This document shows, one piece after another, positions 21,351 to 33,000 of a stretch of DNA of 64,000 bases. The notes under the pieces are model-generated. The model had not been told where the DNA came from. It was given only the letters and a program-made list of their open reading frames with translations, and searched no databases. This DNA is from Symsagittifera roscoffensis (taxonomy: Eukaryota > Xenacoelomorpha > Acoela > Convolutidae). The position numbers were made by a program, and so were the translations under genes. Within the stretch, counting starts at the first letter, position 1, and each line of letters starts with the position of its first letter. The DNA is taken from NCBI RefSeq assembly GCF_963678635.1, contig NC_087062.1, positions 22,433,789-22,497,788 on the forward strand, in the 5' to 3' direction.

Positions 21351-22018
21351 TAATTTGTTCTTAAAACCTGAATATTGGTCAGTTTTGATAGATTTGGGAA
21401 TACTATGCTGTTGAATTTAAGAAATTTAATAATCTTCCGTCCCCCCGTAGAACGTGTAATCATAGCTGACGGATATTTAGAGTAACGGTCAATCGCGACC
21501 AAGATATAAATACTGTTACCATATGAATCGAGTAAAGGACCCGCATAGTCGACCTGAAGCTCTTCATTAGGACCAGACAAAAGGGGTAAAGGCTTGGTAG
21601 AGTTAAACGAAGCGTTCGCTTTCAAATTCTTACCGAACTTTGTGCACTGGGGACAATCTTTACATAGCTGGACAATATCTCGATGCATTCGAGGCCACCA
21701 TATGTATTGCGCAGCATCAACCATGGCTAACTCACCCGCATGCGACCTATGTAGCCGAGACAATAACGGTTTTCTTAGACACATGGGAATAGCGATCCTA
21801 TTTTCCACGATAACACAGCCATCAACCACAGCTGCACAATGCCAAAAAGACTTTATATATGGGTCAAAACGACAAAACCCTTCATAGTCATAGTCCCGGT
21901 TAATAAGTGCCCGTTTCATCAAGCATAGGCTGGGATCTTCATCCGTAAGTTCCGCTAGTACATCGGAATCCAGAATGCCCACCAACCCGGTTATCGATTT
22001 CTGTTCCTGAGCGACCAC
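21350..22018 (-). pseudogene. Integrase zinc-binding domain and first half of core, element 2
   Basis: 222 codons, in phase with the upstream ORF across one stop; first codon GTG. The HHCC-type zinc-binding region reads LHRSHAGE, then YIWWPRMHRDIVQLCKDCPQC. The core begins EELQVDYAGPLLDSYGNSIY with the first catalytic Asp. Near 21420, in an A/T run, the frame slips. The second Asp (KTDQYSGFKNKL) is encoded just beyond in the frame of the next ORF. Confidence 0.85.
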
Positions 22019-22021
22019 TGA

Positions 22022-23689
22022 TTACTTTAGAATTTGTAGACTTTGAACTGACTGAGTTTGACGATTGGTTAATTTGGGTTTCCTGAGCCTTTTTGATCTA
22101 AAGTTGGCCAATATTCGGGCATATTGACCCCTTAATTCCGCATTACGTTGTAGGGTTGTCGACCTCCTTGGGCGTACTGTCATCGCGCGAAACCGCGGCC
22201 GGGCACGATCCGACGCAAACCAATGTTGGTTAATCGGGAGATACTGATTGAGTAACTGCTCAAAACTGTCGTTGGAGTTATTTGCAATAGGGTCCATCTC
22301 AGTCTGAAAATGAAAAGCGCCCAATAATACGAGTACACAACAAAAGAACCAATAAGCTGAAACAAAGTCAAAAAGGCCCGCAAACGATGATAATAACACG
22401 CAATTATGAACGGCTGTACTGAAAATCCACACTGAAAACAAAATTGTCAGATAATTTGTAATCCATGCTGAGAAAGTGACAAAAACTTGCATGATCCAGC
22501 TCAATGCTGATTGGCTATATTTTAAACCAGCAAAATGAACGCCTTCTAGCGGAGAAGTGACAAAGGCATTGGATTGCTGTAATAAATTGGTATAGCCACT
22601 GGTAAAATTTCCGTCGCCCTCTACCGATTTTATGCGAAATGAACGAGCTGGAACGTCATGAATTACGACGCCCTCTACCGAGAAGCTTCCAAAATCATTA
22701 GATGAAGTTAATGTATTACCCCGAACGGGACAATTTGCCCGAGGTTGACCAAAATCCAATGATTCAATTAGATTTATCGACTTAGATAAGACGTAATTTC
22801 GGCTGTTTTTCGGAATATCAGTTGATACTTCTGATAAGGAACCATCCCTAGCCCATTCATCCAGATAATCGCACGCATCAAAGAATCTACTAATACATTT
22901 GACCACATATTGTTCATCAAAACTGCTTGGTCGTGGCGCTTCGAATGTTGGGAAAGGAGATAAATAATCCACTATACCCAATTTACATCCGGAAATGTGG
23001 AAAACATCGAAATCAAATGGCAATAATCTGTCAGCCCATCTGGTTAGTCGAGATTGATGAGTCTTATTGCCTCTATTGGTTTTTAACGCCGAAATGATCG
23101 CTTTATGGTCGGTTAGAACCACAAAATGATTTCCCAACAAGTAATTACGAAAAAGCTCACATGACCACACAATTGCTAGAAGCTCCAGCTCATTAGTGCT
23201 ATACTTCTTTTCCTGATCATTGAGAAAGCGTGACGCGAAATCAATAGGAACCCAAACATCACTTTCTATCTCCTGTTCTAACGCGGCACCCAAACCACTA
23301 TGACTAGCGTCACGTTTTAATCGCGAATTTCGACCTTGGTCATAATGATACATCTTTGTGATATTCGCTATCAATTGCAAAATTTTCCTGAAGGCAGTTT
23401 GTTGGCACTCCCCCCACAAAAACTTGCTTTTATTACTTGCTTTCGAGGAAGGGCGTAACTGGTCCGAATGGACCTGAAGATTTGGCAAAAATTGTTGTAA
23501 GTGGTTGAGTATGCCCATTAAGGAACGAAGTTGCTTGAGCGACTTAGGAGGCTCCAAAGCTAACACTGCATCAATTTTAGAACGTTTTGGCCTATAGCCC
23601 TCTGAATCAATGTCGTAACCCAACCAAGACAATTGATTCATTGCAAAATCACATTTCGACAATTTCAAAGCGAAACCTTCTTCATCCAA
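22022..23689 (-). pseudogene. RT thumb/connection, RNase H and hydrophobic linker of element 2
   Basis: 555 codons. RT C-terminal part: FALKLSKCDFAMNQLSWLGY at residues 6-25 and LRSLMGILNHLQQFLPNL. RNase H: DASHSGLGAALEQ, DFASRFLN-QEKKYSTNELEL and VLTDHKAI, then GIVDYLSPFP. After this come about 250 residues with no match I recognise. These include a strongly hydrophobic stretch at about residues 397-461 (22307-22501), with two or three possible membrane spans. The last 94 residues are basic and hydrophilic (RPRRSTT, SKRLRKPKLTNR). A single TAA at 22022-22024 separates this from the integrase frame, which continues in phase. Confidence 0.8.
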
Positions 23690-23897
23690 ACGAGTTAACT
23701 TTTTGTCAACAAGAATATTGTGATCCCTGATTGATTCTTTCGAATTCTTTCGGCATATCCGTTAACCCATAAAACCCAGTTTTAAAACGATACGTGCCAG
23801 TTTGATCTCCACAGACGATATTAGAGTTGCAATGACGACTGACTTCATCACTGAGTGGAATTTGACTGAATGCAGATTTCAAGTCTAAAGACGTGAA
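23690..23897 (-). pseudogene. Central RT segment of element 2 with the catalytic box deleted
   Basis: Continuing past the stop, the minus strand reads FTSLDLKSAFSQIPLSDEV, then TGTYRFKTGFYGLTDMPKEFERI. At that point the intact family would have about 30 residues containing the YxDD catalytic pair. Instead the sequence passes straight to DHNILVDKKLTRLDEEGFAL in another frame. The YxDD box is absent, so RT is inactive. Confidence 0.75.
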
Positions 23898-25457
23898 CTA
23901 AACATCACCTATTTTATCCGATGTAATTATCTGAGCCGCCGAATCCAACAGTTCCAGCAAATTCGGCATCTGATATTGGTTCTTATGAATTTGATCATTC
24001 ATGGGTTTTGCATCCATAGCTAATTTCACAGAACCATCCTTCTTAGCCGTAATTACGATCGGAGAAATAAAATGTTCGCTTGTACATTTATTAGGTTTGA
24101 CCACATGGCCTTCTTGAATTGACTTTTGAAATTCCAGGCCGACTTTATCTTGTATATTCACAGGAACCCGTCTTCTTTTCTCCTGAATCGGAACAAGAGG
24201 AGACTTGAATGTAGAGAATACTTTATGATTCTTAGCTCTACCTACTCTGGAAAATACACGATGAAATTTCGAATGGAAGTGTGTTTTCCAGGACTCAGAC
24301 GTCACATTCAGGTTTGACTGGGACCCTTCACCCACCGGAGACCGTTCTGGTCTAACTTGCGTTGTTCTCACCCCCAATTGGGACTGCAAGTCCAAACCTA
24401 ATAAACATCGTGTGCGATTTTCTGAATTGAGGAATTTTGCAGACTTTACATACCAGCCCAAGGATGACACATCCAGGATCAGTGTACCCATCAAATCAAT
24501 TCTTTTCCGATTATAATCAACATATACTGTGTCGATTGGGCGTTCCTGAATACTAAAGACGTTGGCTGATGGAACAGATTTAACAATATAGTCTGCTGTT
24601 TTCTTATTCACTAAAGAAGCATGGTTTCCAGTGTCCACCGTTGCTTTGAAGAACGTCTTCCCACAACGCAGTGTTATCTGGATAGAACGTAACTTGTACG
24701 TAGCAGCATTTACCACCTCCAACTTCTTAACTGACGCAATGGAGCGGCTCGAATCTCCTGCCGTCACTGACAGAACAGCAAATTCCGACTCACTATCAGA
24801 TGTGATGAAATTACAATTCTCTTCCACCGTTTCATCTGACTCAGCTTCCACATTCGCTACGTTTTTGGAATTACAGCACTTTGCAAAGTGACCCTTCTTA
24901 CTGCAATTCCTACAAGTCACATTTCTAGCTGGACAACTTTGCTTGTGATTTGCTGAAAATTTGTTACCACAAAAATAACTTAATTTCGCTTTCTCGTTGG
25001 TCCCCTTTGCTTTATTGTTCTGGGCCCGATTGATTCTATCAGACAGTTTCTTCCCTTGGACAGAGAAGGTGGGTTCCTGTTTTATGCGAGTGTTTTGACC
25101 CGAAGTGACTCCTGATTGGGAAAAATTGCCCATCGAAGCCGAACTTCCAAGTTGTTTTGGCAAATCAGTGGCGGTTTGTGCCCCCTTTTCCTGCAGTAAC
25201 GCTGACTTCAGCGTCTCTTCTGGGGTGGTGCCTGGGCGGATACACAATTCTCGCTGAATATCTTTATATCTCATAAAGGTAATGAAAATATCTCTTACGA
25301 CTTCTTTTTCTTGATCAATTTTCCAACCACATAGGGCGGCTTGGCCCGTCAATCTCAGATAAAATGCTTCTAAACATTCTCGATCGGAATGTACGGCGTT
25401 GTACATTTGCAGTCGTTCAATAATGTAATTTTTTCCTTCTTGAAAAGAAGTACACAA
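23898..25457 (-). pseudogene. gag C-terminus, protease and RT N-terminus of element 2
   Basis: 519 codons; the first codon is TTG, not a true start. Capsid C-terminal pattern is at residues 5-90 (DRECLEAFYLRL, then DIFITFMRYKDIQREL). The zinc knuckle CRNCSKKGHFAKC lies at 172-184, with an extra CxxC-like pair just before it. The retropepsin active site ATVDTGNHASLV is at about 252-263. RT N-terminal blocks are at 430-519 (FISPIVITAKKDGSVKLAMD, QMPNLLELLD). An in-frame TAG at 23898-23900 ends it. RT continues past the stop with FTSLDLKSAFSQIPL, so the stop is probably a Trp codon mutation or similar. Confidence 0.85.
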
Positions 25458-25933
25458 AATTCGTGAAATTCTTGAAATGATATTGCACTGAGATCTGCAT
25501 GTGGATAACTTTGGAGGAACCGTTTCCTCCCTTCTGAGCCAACCGAAAAGAATAATCGAGATTTAATTCGTTGCTCAACTTCATAGTAGAATACTCCTGG
25601 TGCTACTTTGGGACCTTTTGCCCGGCGTTCCTCATTGATTTCCGTCACTCTACGTACAGCTGCCTCGTTTCTTGCAATACGATTCGCAATTGCAACCGCA
25701 TCCTCATCCACCCCCACAGGTTCTGGTTTCGGGACAGGGTCATCGTGTACCATACCCGGAGGTTTCAATAGTTCACGTGGATCGCACCTTTCTCTTAGGG
25801 TGATTGCTAGGTTGAATTGGCCTATCCAAGAATCCCAGCTACTGGGTGGATCCGCTGTTGGTTTATGCCAGAATACGGGTACACCTAACAGGTCAGTCCG
25901 ATCCCCCGGGATCGAAACTGCTGGCTGCGCCAT
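25370..25933 (-). pseudogene. gag N-terminal part of element 2
   Basis: 187 codons starting ATG at the LTR/primer-site junction: MAQPAVSIPGDRTDLLGVPVF, then PSSWDSWIGQFNLA, which has the Trp-rich start of gypsy capsids. The frame leaves the capsid pattern after about residue 167 and ends at 25370. The capsid continues in the frame of the next ORF (-1 relative), which overlaps by 88 bases. Because the shift falls inside capsid, I read it as an indel and not a programmed frameshift. Confidence 0.7.
25907..25932 (-). other. Primer-binding site of element 2, overlapping the gag start
   Basis: On the minus strand TGGCGCAGCCAGCAGTTTCG follows the LTR directly. TGGCGCAG resembles the serine-tRNA-type primer sites of insect gypsy-class elements. 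The first ATG of gag is formed by the last LTR base (A) and the first two bases of this site (TG), so the primer site itself codes for the N-terminus MAQPAVS. Confidence 0.65.
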
Positions 25934-26238
25934 TTGAATTCTCGAGGAATACTTGTTTAAACAAGACTCAATTCTCCTTGTTTAATCATTAATAAGAATG
26001 TAAATAGATAGATAAGGTAAGTTATATAAATAATGTCATGACATAATTCTAAGGTTCAACTTAAATCTTTCATAAATTGAGACAGAGTGAGTGAGAGCAC
26101 TTGATGATAAATAAAGAAAGGATTGGCAGGTCGGTAGCGACCTTGATAACCAATAGGCGAGATTAGCACGAATAACTAGCACAGATAGTAATACAATAAT
26201 GACGTCATAACAATACTGTTAAACTACGCCACACCACA
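25933..26238 (-). mobile_element. Right (5') LTR of element 2
   Basis: 306 bp, nearly identical to the left LTR. Differences are TGTGAATTC to TTTGAATTC at the internal end, one inserted A, CTAG to CTTG, and AAATAGAG to AAATAAAG. It is followed by ATCCC, the target duplication. The internal boundary falls inside the gag start codon. Confidence 0.92.
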
Positions 26239-26243
26239 ATCCC

Positions 26244-29200
26244 AAAAAAGAATCATAATATCGAAACTGAGAAAACATGTGAATTCCGTTTTTGCAGCTC
26301 GAGTCATGACTAAACGCTTTTAGTTTGAACAATATCTCAACCCAATTGGAGGTTTTGCGGTAAAATCATTTCGTGTGAAGCTTCAAAAACAAAATAGATG
26401 TGTCCTCCCGCCTAAACGAAAACAAGTTATTAATCTAGCTATGTGGGTCCTGCAATGGAACATACCAAAAACTGTGAAGTATCTAACAAAAAACTATTTT
26501 TTTATCTCAAGCTAAAATTGATTAAAATAAAAGCAATCAGGTTGACACAAAGTCAACCAGAGGCGTCTTGAAAAAAAATTTCACGATGATGAATGTTTTG
26601 TCGTTTTCAATTTCAACTTTTGAAGATTTAGTGGATCCAAAATTTACTCATGACGATGAGTCGTTTCTACTTTTTCTCGAAATCTCACTTCTGTATAGGA
26701 AGGCTGCAGGATTTTGTCGAAAATTTTCGCGAGTTTTTTTAGTTTGTGAAAAAAAAATTTCCGAGCTCTTCCAAACCTTTACAAAGACCCTATTTTCACA
26801 AACTTTCTCACTGCATGCAATTATTAGGCCAAAAACAGGCCAAAATGGCTTTTTAAGCGCTTTTTTGGAAAACAAATTGACCGAAATATCTTGTTAAAAA
26901 AATCGCCTACCTTAAATCCGCTACTGATTTCGTAAGAAGAGAGATTTTTCAGAAAAATATTTTAGCGTTAAACTTCTGTTGGTTTTTCAAACAAAAAAAT
27001 AACAAGACTGATTGTATCAGGACAAAGCCCTGAATATTCGTACTGCCTTTTATTGAGCAGTAATAAACGAAAAAATATTCTTTGTAATAAGAAAATGAAA
27101 TTTTTTTTAATTGAGATTTTTTGTGAAAATCATCACCCCACACGCCATATTAAATTCAAATTGATAAGTTTCTCTCCTAGATACAAATCAATTATGGAAA
27201 ATAAGCTTTGTTCAACCAATTTGGAACGATTTATAAGACGGATTAAATCGCCGCTTACGCGTTAATAGCGCGAAATATATCGCGCCAAAATTGCAATCTC
27301 TAAACCCCCATAAATTAATAAAAAATGATTACAGGTAGATTACTTTTTCAAATTTAAGCTAAGGACAACAATAATTTTTGAATGGCATAAAAAAACTCTG
27401 TCAAAAGTTGCTAGTTAAAAAGACGAAGTTTGTCTGAAGAAAAAAACCAACCCGAGCACAAATATTCCGTTTCTTTCGTTACAAAAGTCGGAACAATAAT
27501 TAAGCATCAATTTGATTCGTTTATGACGCAATTAAAATGTTGAAGAACGAAAAATTCTAATACAAAAGAGTTAATTTGAAAAAAATGCATTGTTTTTGCC
27601 TGAAAAAATTTTTTTGCCTGGAATATACATACAACTCGAAAAACTTTTACAGTAAAGGAATATTAAAACTGAAAAAACAAAACAAATCACTCAAACGTTC
27701 TAAATTAATCTGAAATATGTTTTTTTTGAAATTTTCTTGACACTGGCATTTCTATAGTGAAAAGTTTGTTGCATCTCGAATCATGACCGAGCGTTATGAA
27801 TATTATCTCACCCCAATTGAAGATATTGCTGTACAAGATTTTGTGTTAAAACTATAAACACGAATAAGGTCTGTCCTCTCGTCAATCGCGTTCAAAACGA
27901 AATCAGTTTAAAGATCTAAAAACGCCGGTCTGCCAATGGAACATGCTGAAGACTGTTATCATAATTATTTGAAAACTATTTTTCCTAATTAAGCTTAAAA
28001 TTGAGTAGGTTAAAAGTAGTCAATTGACACAAATTTAACAAAAGACCTCTTGTACAAATGGATTTTCACAATTTATAAAAGTCTACGAGTTTGTCGTTTT
28101 CAACTTCATTTTATTCAGGTCAAGGCGGATCCAAGATTTACTCAAATGGGCAGATCTTTAAAAACAAGTCGAAAAGTTGTTAACAAATTCGTAAAAAATC
28201 GACTAAATTGACTTTCTCAGACTCCCCCAGAGAACCAAAAATGCAGGTTTTACCAAAATTTTCCGCGTCAAGTTTTCTAAGAAATTTTCGGCCTGGTTAG
28301 CTCAAAATAAATGCTGTTTGACAGTGCCCAAAAAGTTGCCCGAGGTCAAACATCGGAAAGAGTTAAAGAAACGCGCAGTTTTATTGTTATTTGTTCGGTA
28401 CTATAATTTTTATTTTTCTTCGGCCAAAATTGGACCTCAGCTAGGAACTCCAGATTTTACTGCGAAAAATTATTAGTTATTTTACCTTTATATCATCGCT
28501 GCTATTTTCAAAAATCATATCAACAAACACATCAAACAAGATTAGATCGTAAAGCATGGTCAGTAATTAAACCGACCGATTTATTCTTAACACATTTTAG
28601 ATCACTCGAGCTCACGGACTCAGAATTAGAAACAATGTAATGAATTAGCTGAGCATTGATTGTTTGATTGAACTCTCTTTTCATTTTAATGATTTTTTGC
28701 ATCGGTTGGTTGAAGCAAATACTCGATATTTGTTTTTCAATCGTTTTTGCTTACCACTCTGTGCGTTTTGTGTTAATCACTCAAAACATTGACTTAACTT
28801 AATCAAATTAACTCTTTGCTTATAATTTTTTTTCAGAAGAAAATTCAAATTTTCTGTTTAATTAAACATTAACCATACTTAATTTGACAGTTATTTAACA
28901 ATGAGACCTTGTTTTTTTCGTTTTTGAGCCAACCTGCAGAATATGAATTGCTGAATATCAAAATATTGGCAAAAGCAAGACTTTCAACCCCGAAAACACA
29001 TTTCAAATCACCGAGCTTGGATGTTAACATGCGTAATAAAACGAAGGCTTCAGTTCTTTTATGAAAAACCTGGTTGTAGTTAGCATATTCAACTTACACT
29101 TTCAGTAGCGCTTCGGTTCTTTTTATCAGGTTTTGAATTATTCTTCTGAACTTCAATTTTATAGCAAAATCTGGGGTATTGGAGCACAATATAGCTAGGA

Positions 29201-30099
29201 ACCCTTTCTTCATTCGTTGACTGAACGGAACGAAGAAATCAAAATTATCATTTTTGTGAACCCCTTTGGAACAAAACTTAAACCAAAGTATTTACCAATA
29301 ACCTTTCACCTTGGACAATCACAATCCCCAAACACAGGAATTTATATTATGGCCTATTTAGTTATAACTCTATCTGCTTTAACTATTCCAGGGATAAGTG
29401 TTGTATAACCCCTCAATATTTCGCAATCGTTTCCTACAAGTTATTTTCAAACGACCGAAGCACTCCCGATAAAATAGGGACCCGGTTTGAAAGCAATTAC
29501 ATATTTGTCAAGAAAACTGAAACTATTAGAGAGTTACAAAACGAAACCCTCTGCGGTTTAACTTCAAGCATTCAAACCACATTATTGAATCCTATCTAAA
29601 CGTTTAGCTCCACCGCTGCAGAAATTTATCACCGCATAAAATCCAGGAGAAATCTCATAAGTTCTGCAAAAGGGTAGGTTTTGGGGTACCCGAAATTTGT
29701 TATGCTAAACCCCTTTCATACCAACCTTCTTGGCGTGCAAACAGAGATAAAAATTATTCTTCTGCCTTAGCGTGATTTGTATCACAGAATTGCGAAGACT
29801 TTTAAGGTAAAAAGCTACACCACGAAAGGAAACCCAAGCAAAAGTTGCTGTTATAATTTGCTTCTGGCGAGATTTTGTATTGGGAATTCTTCAAAGTTCG
29901 CGCGTGGGTTTGGTTTTTGTTTATGGTTCTCAGTAGTCGTTAACCCCCTTATGCACCAGAAGGTTTAATCTTCGTGTCTGGTTCACTGTTAGAATTTCTT
30001 TCTTTTTCTGCTTTCCGTTTACTCCATTTATTCCTATCCTTAGTTCTAAATTGAGAGTTATAAGAGAAAAGTGCGTCTAGTTTTTCTACTTCTGCAAAA
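26244..30099. other. Intergenic region with an old internal duplication
   Basis: No gene recognised. The segment from about 26300 to 26640 is related to about 27775-28140. Both contain, in order, TCATGACTAA or TCATGACCGA, AATTGGAGGTTTTGCGG or AATTGAAGATATTGCTG, CTCCCGCC or CTCTCGTC, and CTGCAATGGAACAT or CTGCCAATGGAACAT. 30001-30043 is strongly pyrimidine-rich and ends TTAG just upstream of the Ig gene start. It could be a 3' splice site for a 5' untranslated exon or a trans-spliced leader. Confidence 0.45.
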
Positions 30100-33000
30100 A
30101 TGGCACAACAACCAGCTCAAGTGTTCGACTTCAGGGCCAAACTGAAGAAGGTTTCCACCGGCACGGGAGGTAAGATGGTCGCAAAAAAAAACAATTCCAA
30201 ACGTTTAAGAAATTTACATTTTTAAGTAAAATTTTGACAAACATTTTGAAAAGTTGTAAGGCCTTTTGCGGAAATATACCTTTGATAATTATGTTGCCCT
30301 TCTTGTTAAACCACTTTTTATAAAAGCTTCCGATTCCTTTGTGCATAAATACCCGGCGTGTTTGTTTCTCGGCTCGTGGTGTTCTTTTTTTTACAAAAAT
30401 AATCAGATTAAACAAATAAATATCATAGTAACATCATAGTTGTAAAAATGATGTATCATGTTGAAACCAATGTTTTTTTTTCCCATTTAGTCCCCCCCAA
30501 AACAGTGGTTTTTCTATTTTTATGGGTCCATAGTTCATATTTTACTGAGAAGGGAGGGCGAACCATAATGAGAAAGAGCCACAATTGCTTCTTGGATGAT
30601 TTGAGTTGCGGTCAAAAATTTTTATGGACGTTTTCGCGCTCATTAGCTTAGATAAAGTATATCATCAAATCATTTTGAATCCCTTAAAAATGAAAAGGCT
30701 AGTTTCTGTTCCGACAACAAGGGGTGAATAGCAAATATGCTACAAAAATTGTTTTTGTTTTTCAGCACATTTTGGCTACCTCAAAAAAAGCTAAAATGTG
30801 CTGAAAATTTAAAGACTGATGCGCCCATACTGGTCAAATGTAGTTACAAACTATGCTTTTTTCAGCCTTTGTTCAAATTTTTAAGAAATGGAAAAAACTG
30901 TCTCAGTGTCGAGAAAGTTGATCTAAATATTTTCGGTTTTTTCACTAAGTGTCACCGAATTTACAATTAACAGAGTAAATACTTATTTCAATTTAGTGCA
31001 ATTTTTATATTTTTTTTTTGAGTCGGATTTTTTGGCATATATTTATCTCAGCTTAATAAAAAAAAAACGCGACCAGCTATCCTTAACACGGTATAAAGCC
31101 ACTAGACTTTGTCCTCGATCATTAAATCTGAAAGCAAACAAAACACCAGCGGATTTACGGGAGGGCGGTGCGCGGGTCCCCCTTTGTACTATTTTGAGAG
31201 CAACCTTTTCACCGGTACAAAAATCGTCTCACCTAGAAAAAATGGTGCATATTTAATTTACTCTAAAAGATGACATATTTCCAACTAACTATTACCGGCT
31301 CGATTTGCGCACACGGAATTATTTATAGATAAAACATAACCGAATTAAACTTGCAGTCATTTCAGTCACCTTTGTTTTGTTGTTCCGACCATTGAAAATG
31401 GGAAAGAACTTTGTATTCGGGTGAGTTCTAGTTTTTTTTTAATTTTTGTTTTCCATGCAAAATCAGGTGCCACAAACAATCATCGGACTGGGTTGAGCGA
31501 TATATCAAATTAAAGCCCTTTTAGTCGTGATTCGAACGAAATTAAAAATTTTTGAAATTTTTTTCACAGTGTCAAGAAAAACCGGTTTGAAGTTTTTGAT
31601 TTTTGGTCTAAATTCGAGCTAATAAGGTGACCGTGTAGCATACTTGATACTTAAGCTTAATTTAAGCCGTGAAAACTTAGTTTTACTCAAATAAAAGTCT
31701 TTTTTGGAAAGTTTTGGCGCAATTTGGGATTCAAAAGATTTGAAATTTAAAAAATTTTTGCCAAAAAACATGAAAAAAATTTTTCAAATTTTTTATTACA
31801 ATTTTTTTTTCCGTTTTCTAAAACTGCTTCACAACCGACCTGTTACAATATGACTCTGAAATGTGCCTAAGTTCTAGTTTTTCCTTTTGATCTTTGTATC
31901 ACAACATGCAGAAAAAAACGACACCAATTTGAGAAATTTTTTTTGTTTTTTTAAGACTGTTGTCGGAACATTCTGTGCTTCTTGCACAGTAACCGGCTAT
32001 CGTTGTGTCTTTTTCTTTTTTACGCAAAACCAGCTGCCTCAAATAATCATCGGACTGAGTTGAGTGATTTATCATATTAAAGCCTTTTCAGTCGTGATTC
32101 GAACGAAATTAAAAATTTTCCCACTATTTAGAAGAAAAAAAATGGTTGAAACTTTTGATTTTTGGTCTAAATTCAAGCTAATAAGAAGACCGTGTAGCAT
32201 ACTTGATACTTAAGCTTAATTTAAGCCGTGAAAACTTAGTTTTACTCAAATAAAAGTCTTTTTTGGAAAGTTTTAGCGCGATTTGGGATTCAAAAGATTT
32301 GAAATTAAAAAAATTTTTGCCAAAAAACATGAAAAAAATTTTTCAAATTTTTTATTACAATTTTTTTTTCCGTTTTCTAAAACTGCTTCACAACCGAACT
32401 GTTACAATATGACTCTGAAATGTGCCTAAGTTCTAGTTTTTCCTTTTGATCTTTGTATCACAACATGCAGAAAAAAACGACACCAATTTGAGAAATTTTT
32501 TTTGTTTTTTTAAGACTGTTGTCGGAACATTCTGTGCTTCTTGCACAGTAACCGGCTATCGTTGTGTCTTTTTCTTTTTTACGCAAAACCAGCTGCCTCA
32601 AATAATCATCGGACTGAGTTGAGTGATTTATCATATTAAAGCCTTTTCAGTCGTGATTCGAACGAAATTAAAAATTTTCCCAGTATTTAGAAGAAAAAAA
32701 ATGGTTGAAACTTTTGATTTTTGGTCTAAATTCAAGCTAAAAAGGTGACCGTGTAGCATACTTGATACTTAAGCTTAATTTAAGCCGTGAAAACTTAGTT
32801 TTACTCAAATAAAAGTCTTTTTTGGAAAGTTTTAGCGCAATTGGGGATTCAAAAGATTTGTAATTTAAAAAATTTTTGCCAAAAAACATGAAAAAATTTT
32901 TTCAAGTTTTTTATTACAATTTTTTTTTCCGTTTTCTAAAACTGCTTCACAACCGACCTGTTACAATATGACTCTGAAATGTGCCTAAGTTCTAGTTTTT

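Larger units (their letters stand above)
19148..26238 (-). mobile_element. Structurally complete Ty3/gypsy-like LTR retrotransposon (element 2), coding frames broken
   Basis: 7.1 kb, flanked by the direct repeat ATCCC (19143-19147 and 26239-26243). The two LTRs of about 305 bp differ by three substitutions and one indel. Minus-strand order: LTR, primer-binding site, gag with zinc knuckle, protease, RT, RNase H, linker with hydrophobic segment, integrase, Ser/Pro-rich tail, polypurine tract, LTR. This is the Ty3/gypsy order. The coding region carries frame changes in capsid, integrase core and tail, stops in RT and before integrase, and a deletion of the RT catalytic box. It is a recent insertion by LTR similarity, yet defective. 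The relic at 53644-59808 belongs to the same clade. Confidence 0.93.

Noticed and set aside
22180-22383. 67-aa minus-strand ORF overlapping the hydrophobic linker
   Set aside because: A different frame of the same A/T-rich hydrophobic stretch. The longer in-phase frame continues RNase H.
25420-25470. Programmed -1 frameshift site between the two gag/pol ORFs of element 2
   Set aside because: An A6 run is present, but its phase does not give a good X XXY YYZ heptamer. The shift falls within capsid, so a mutation is more likely.
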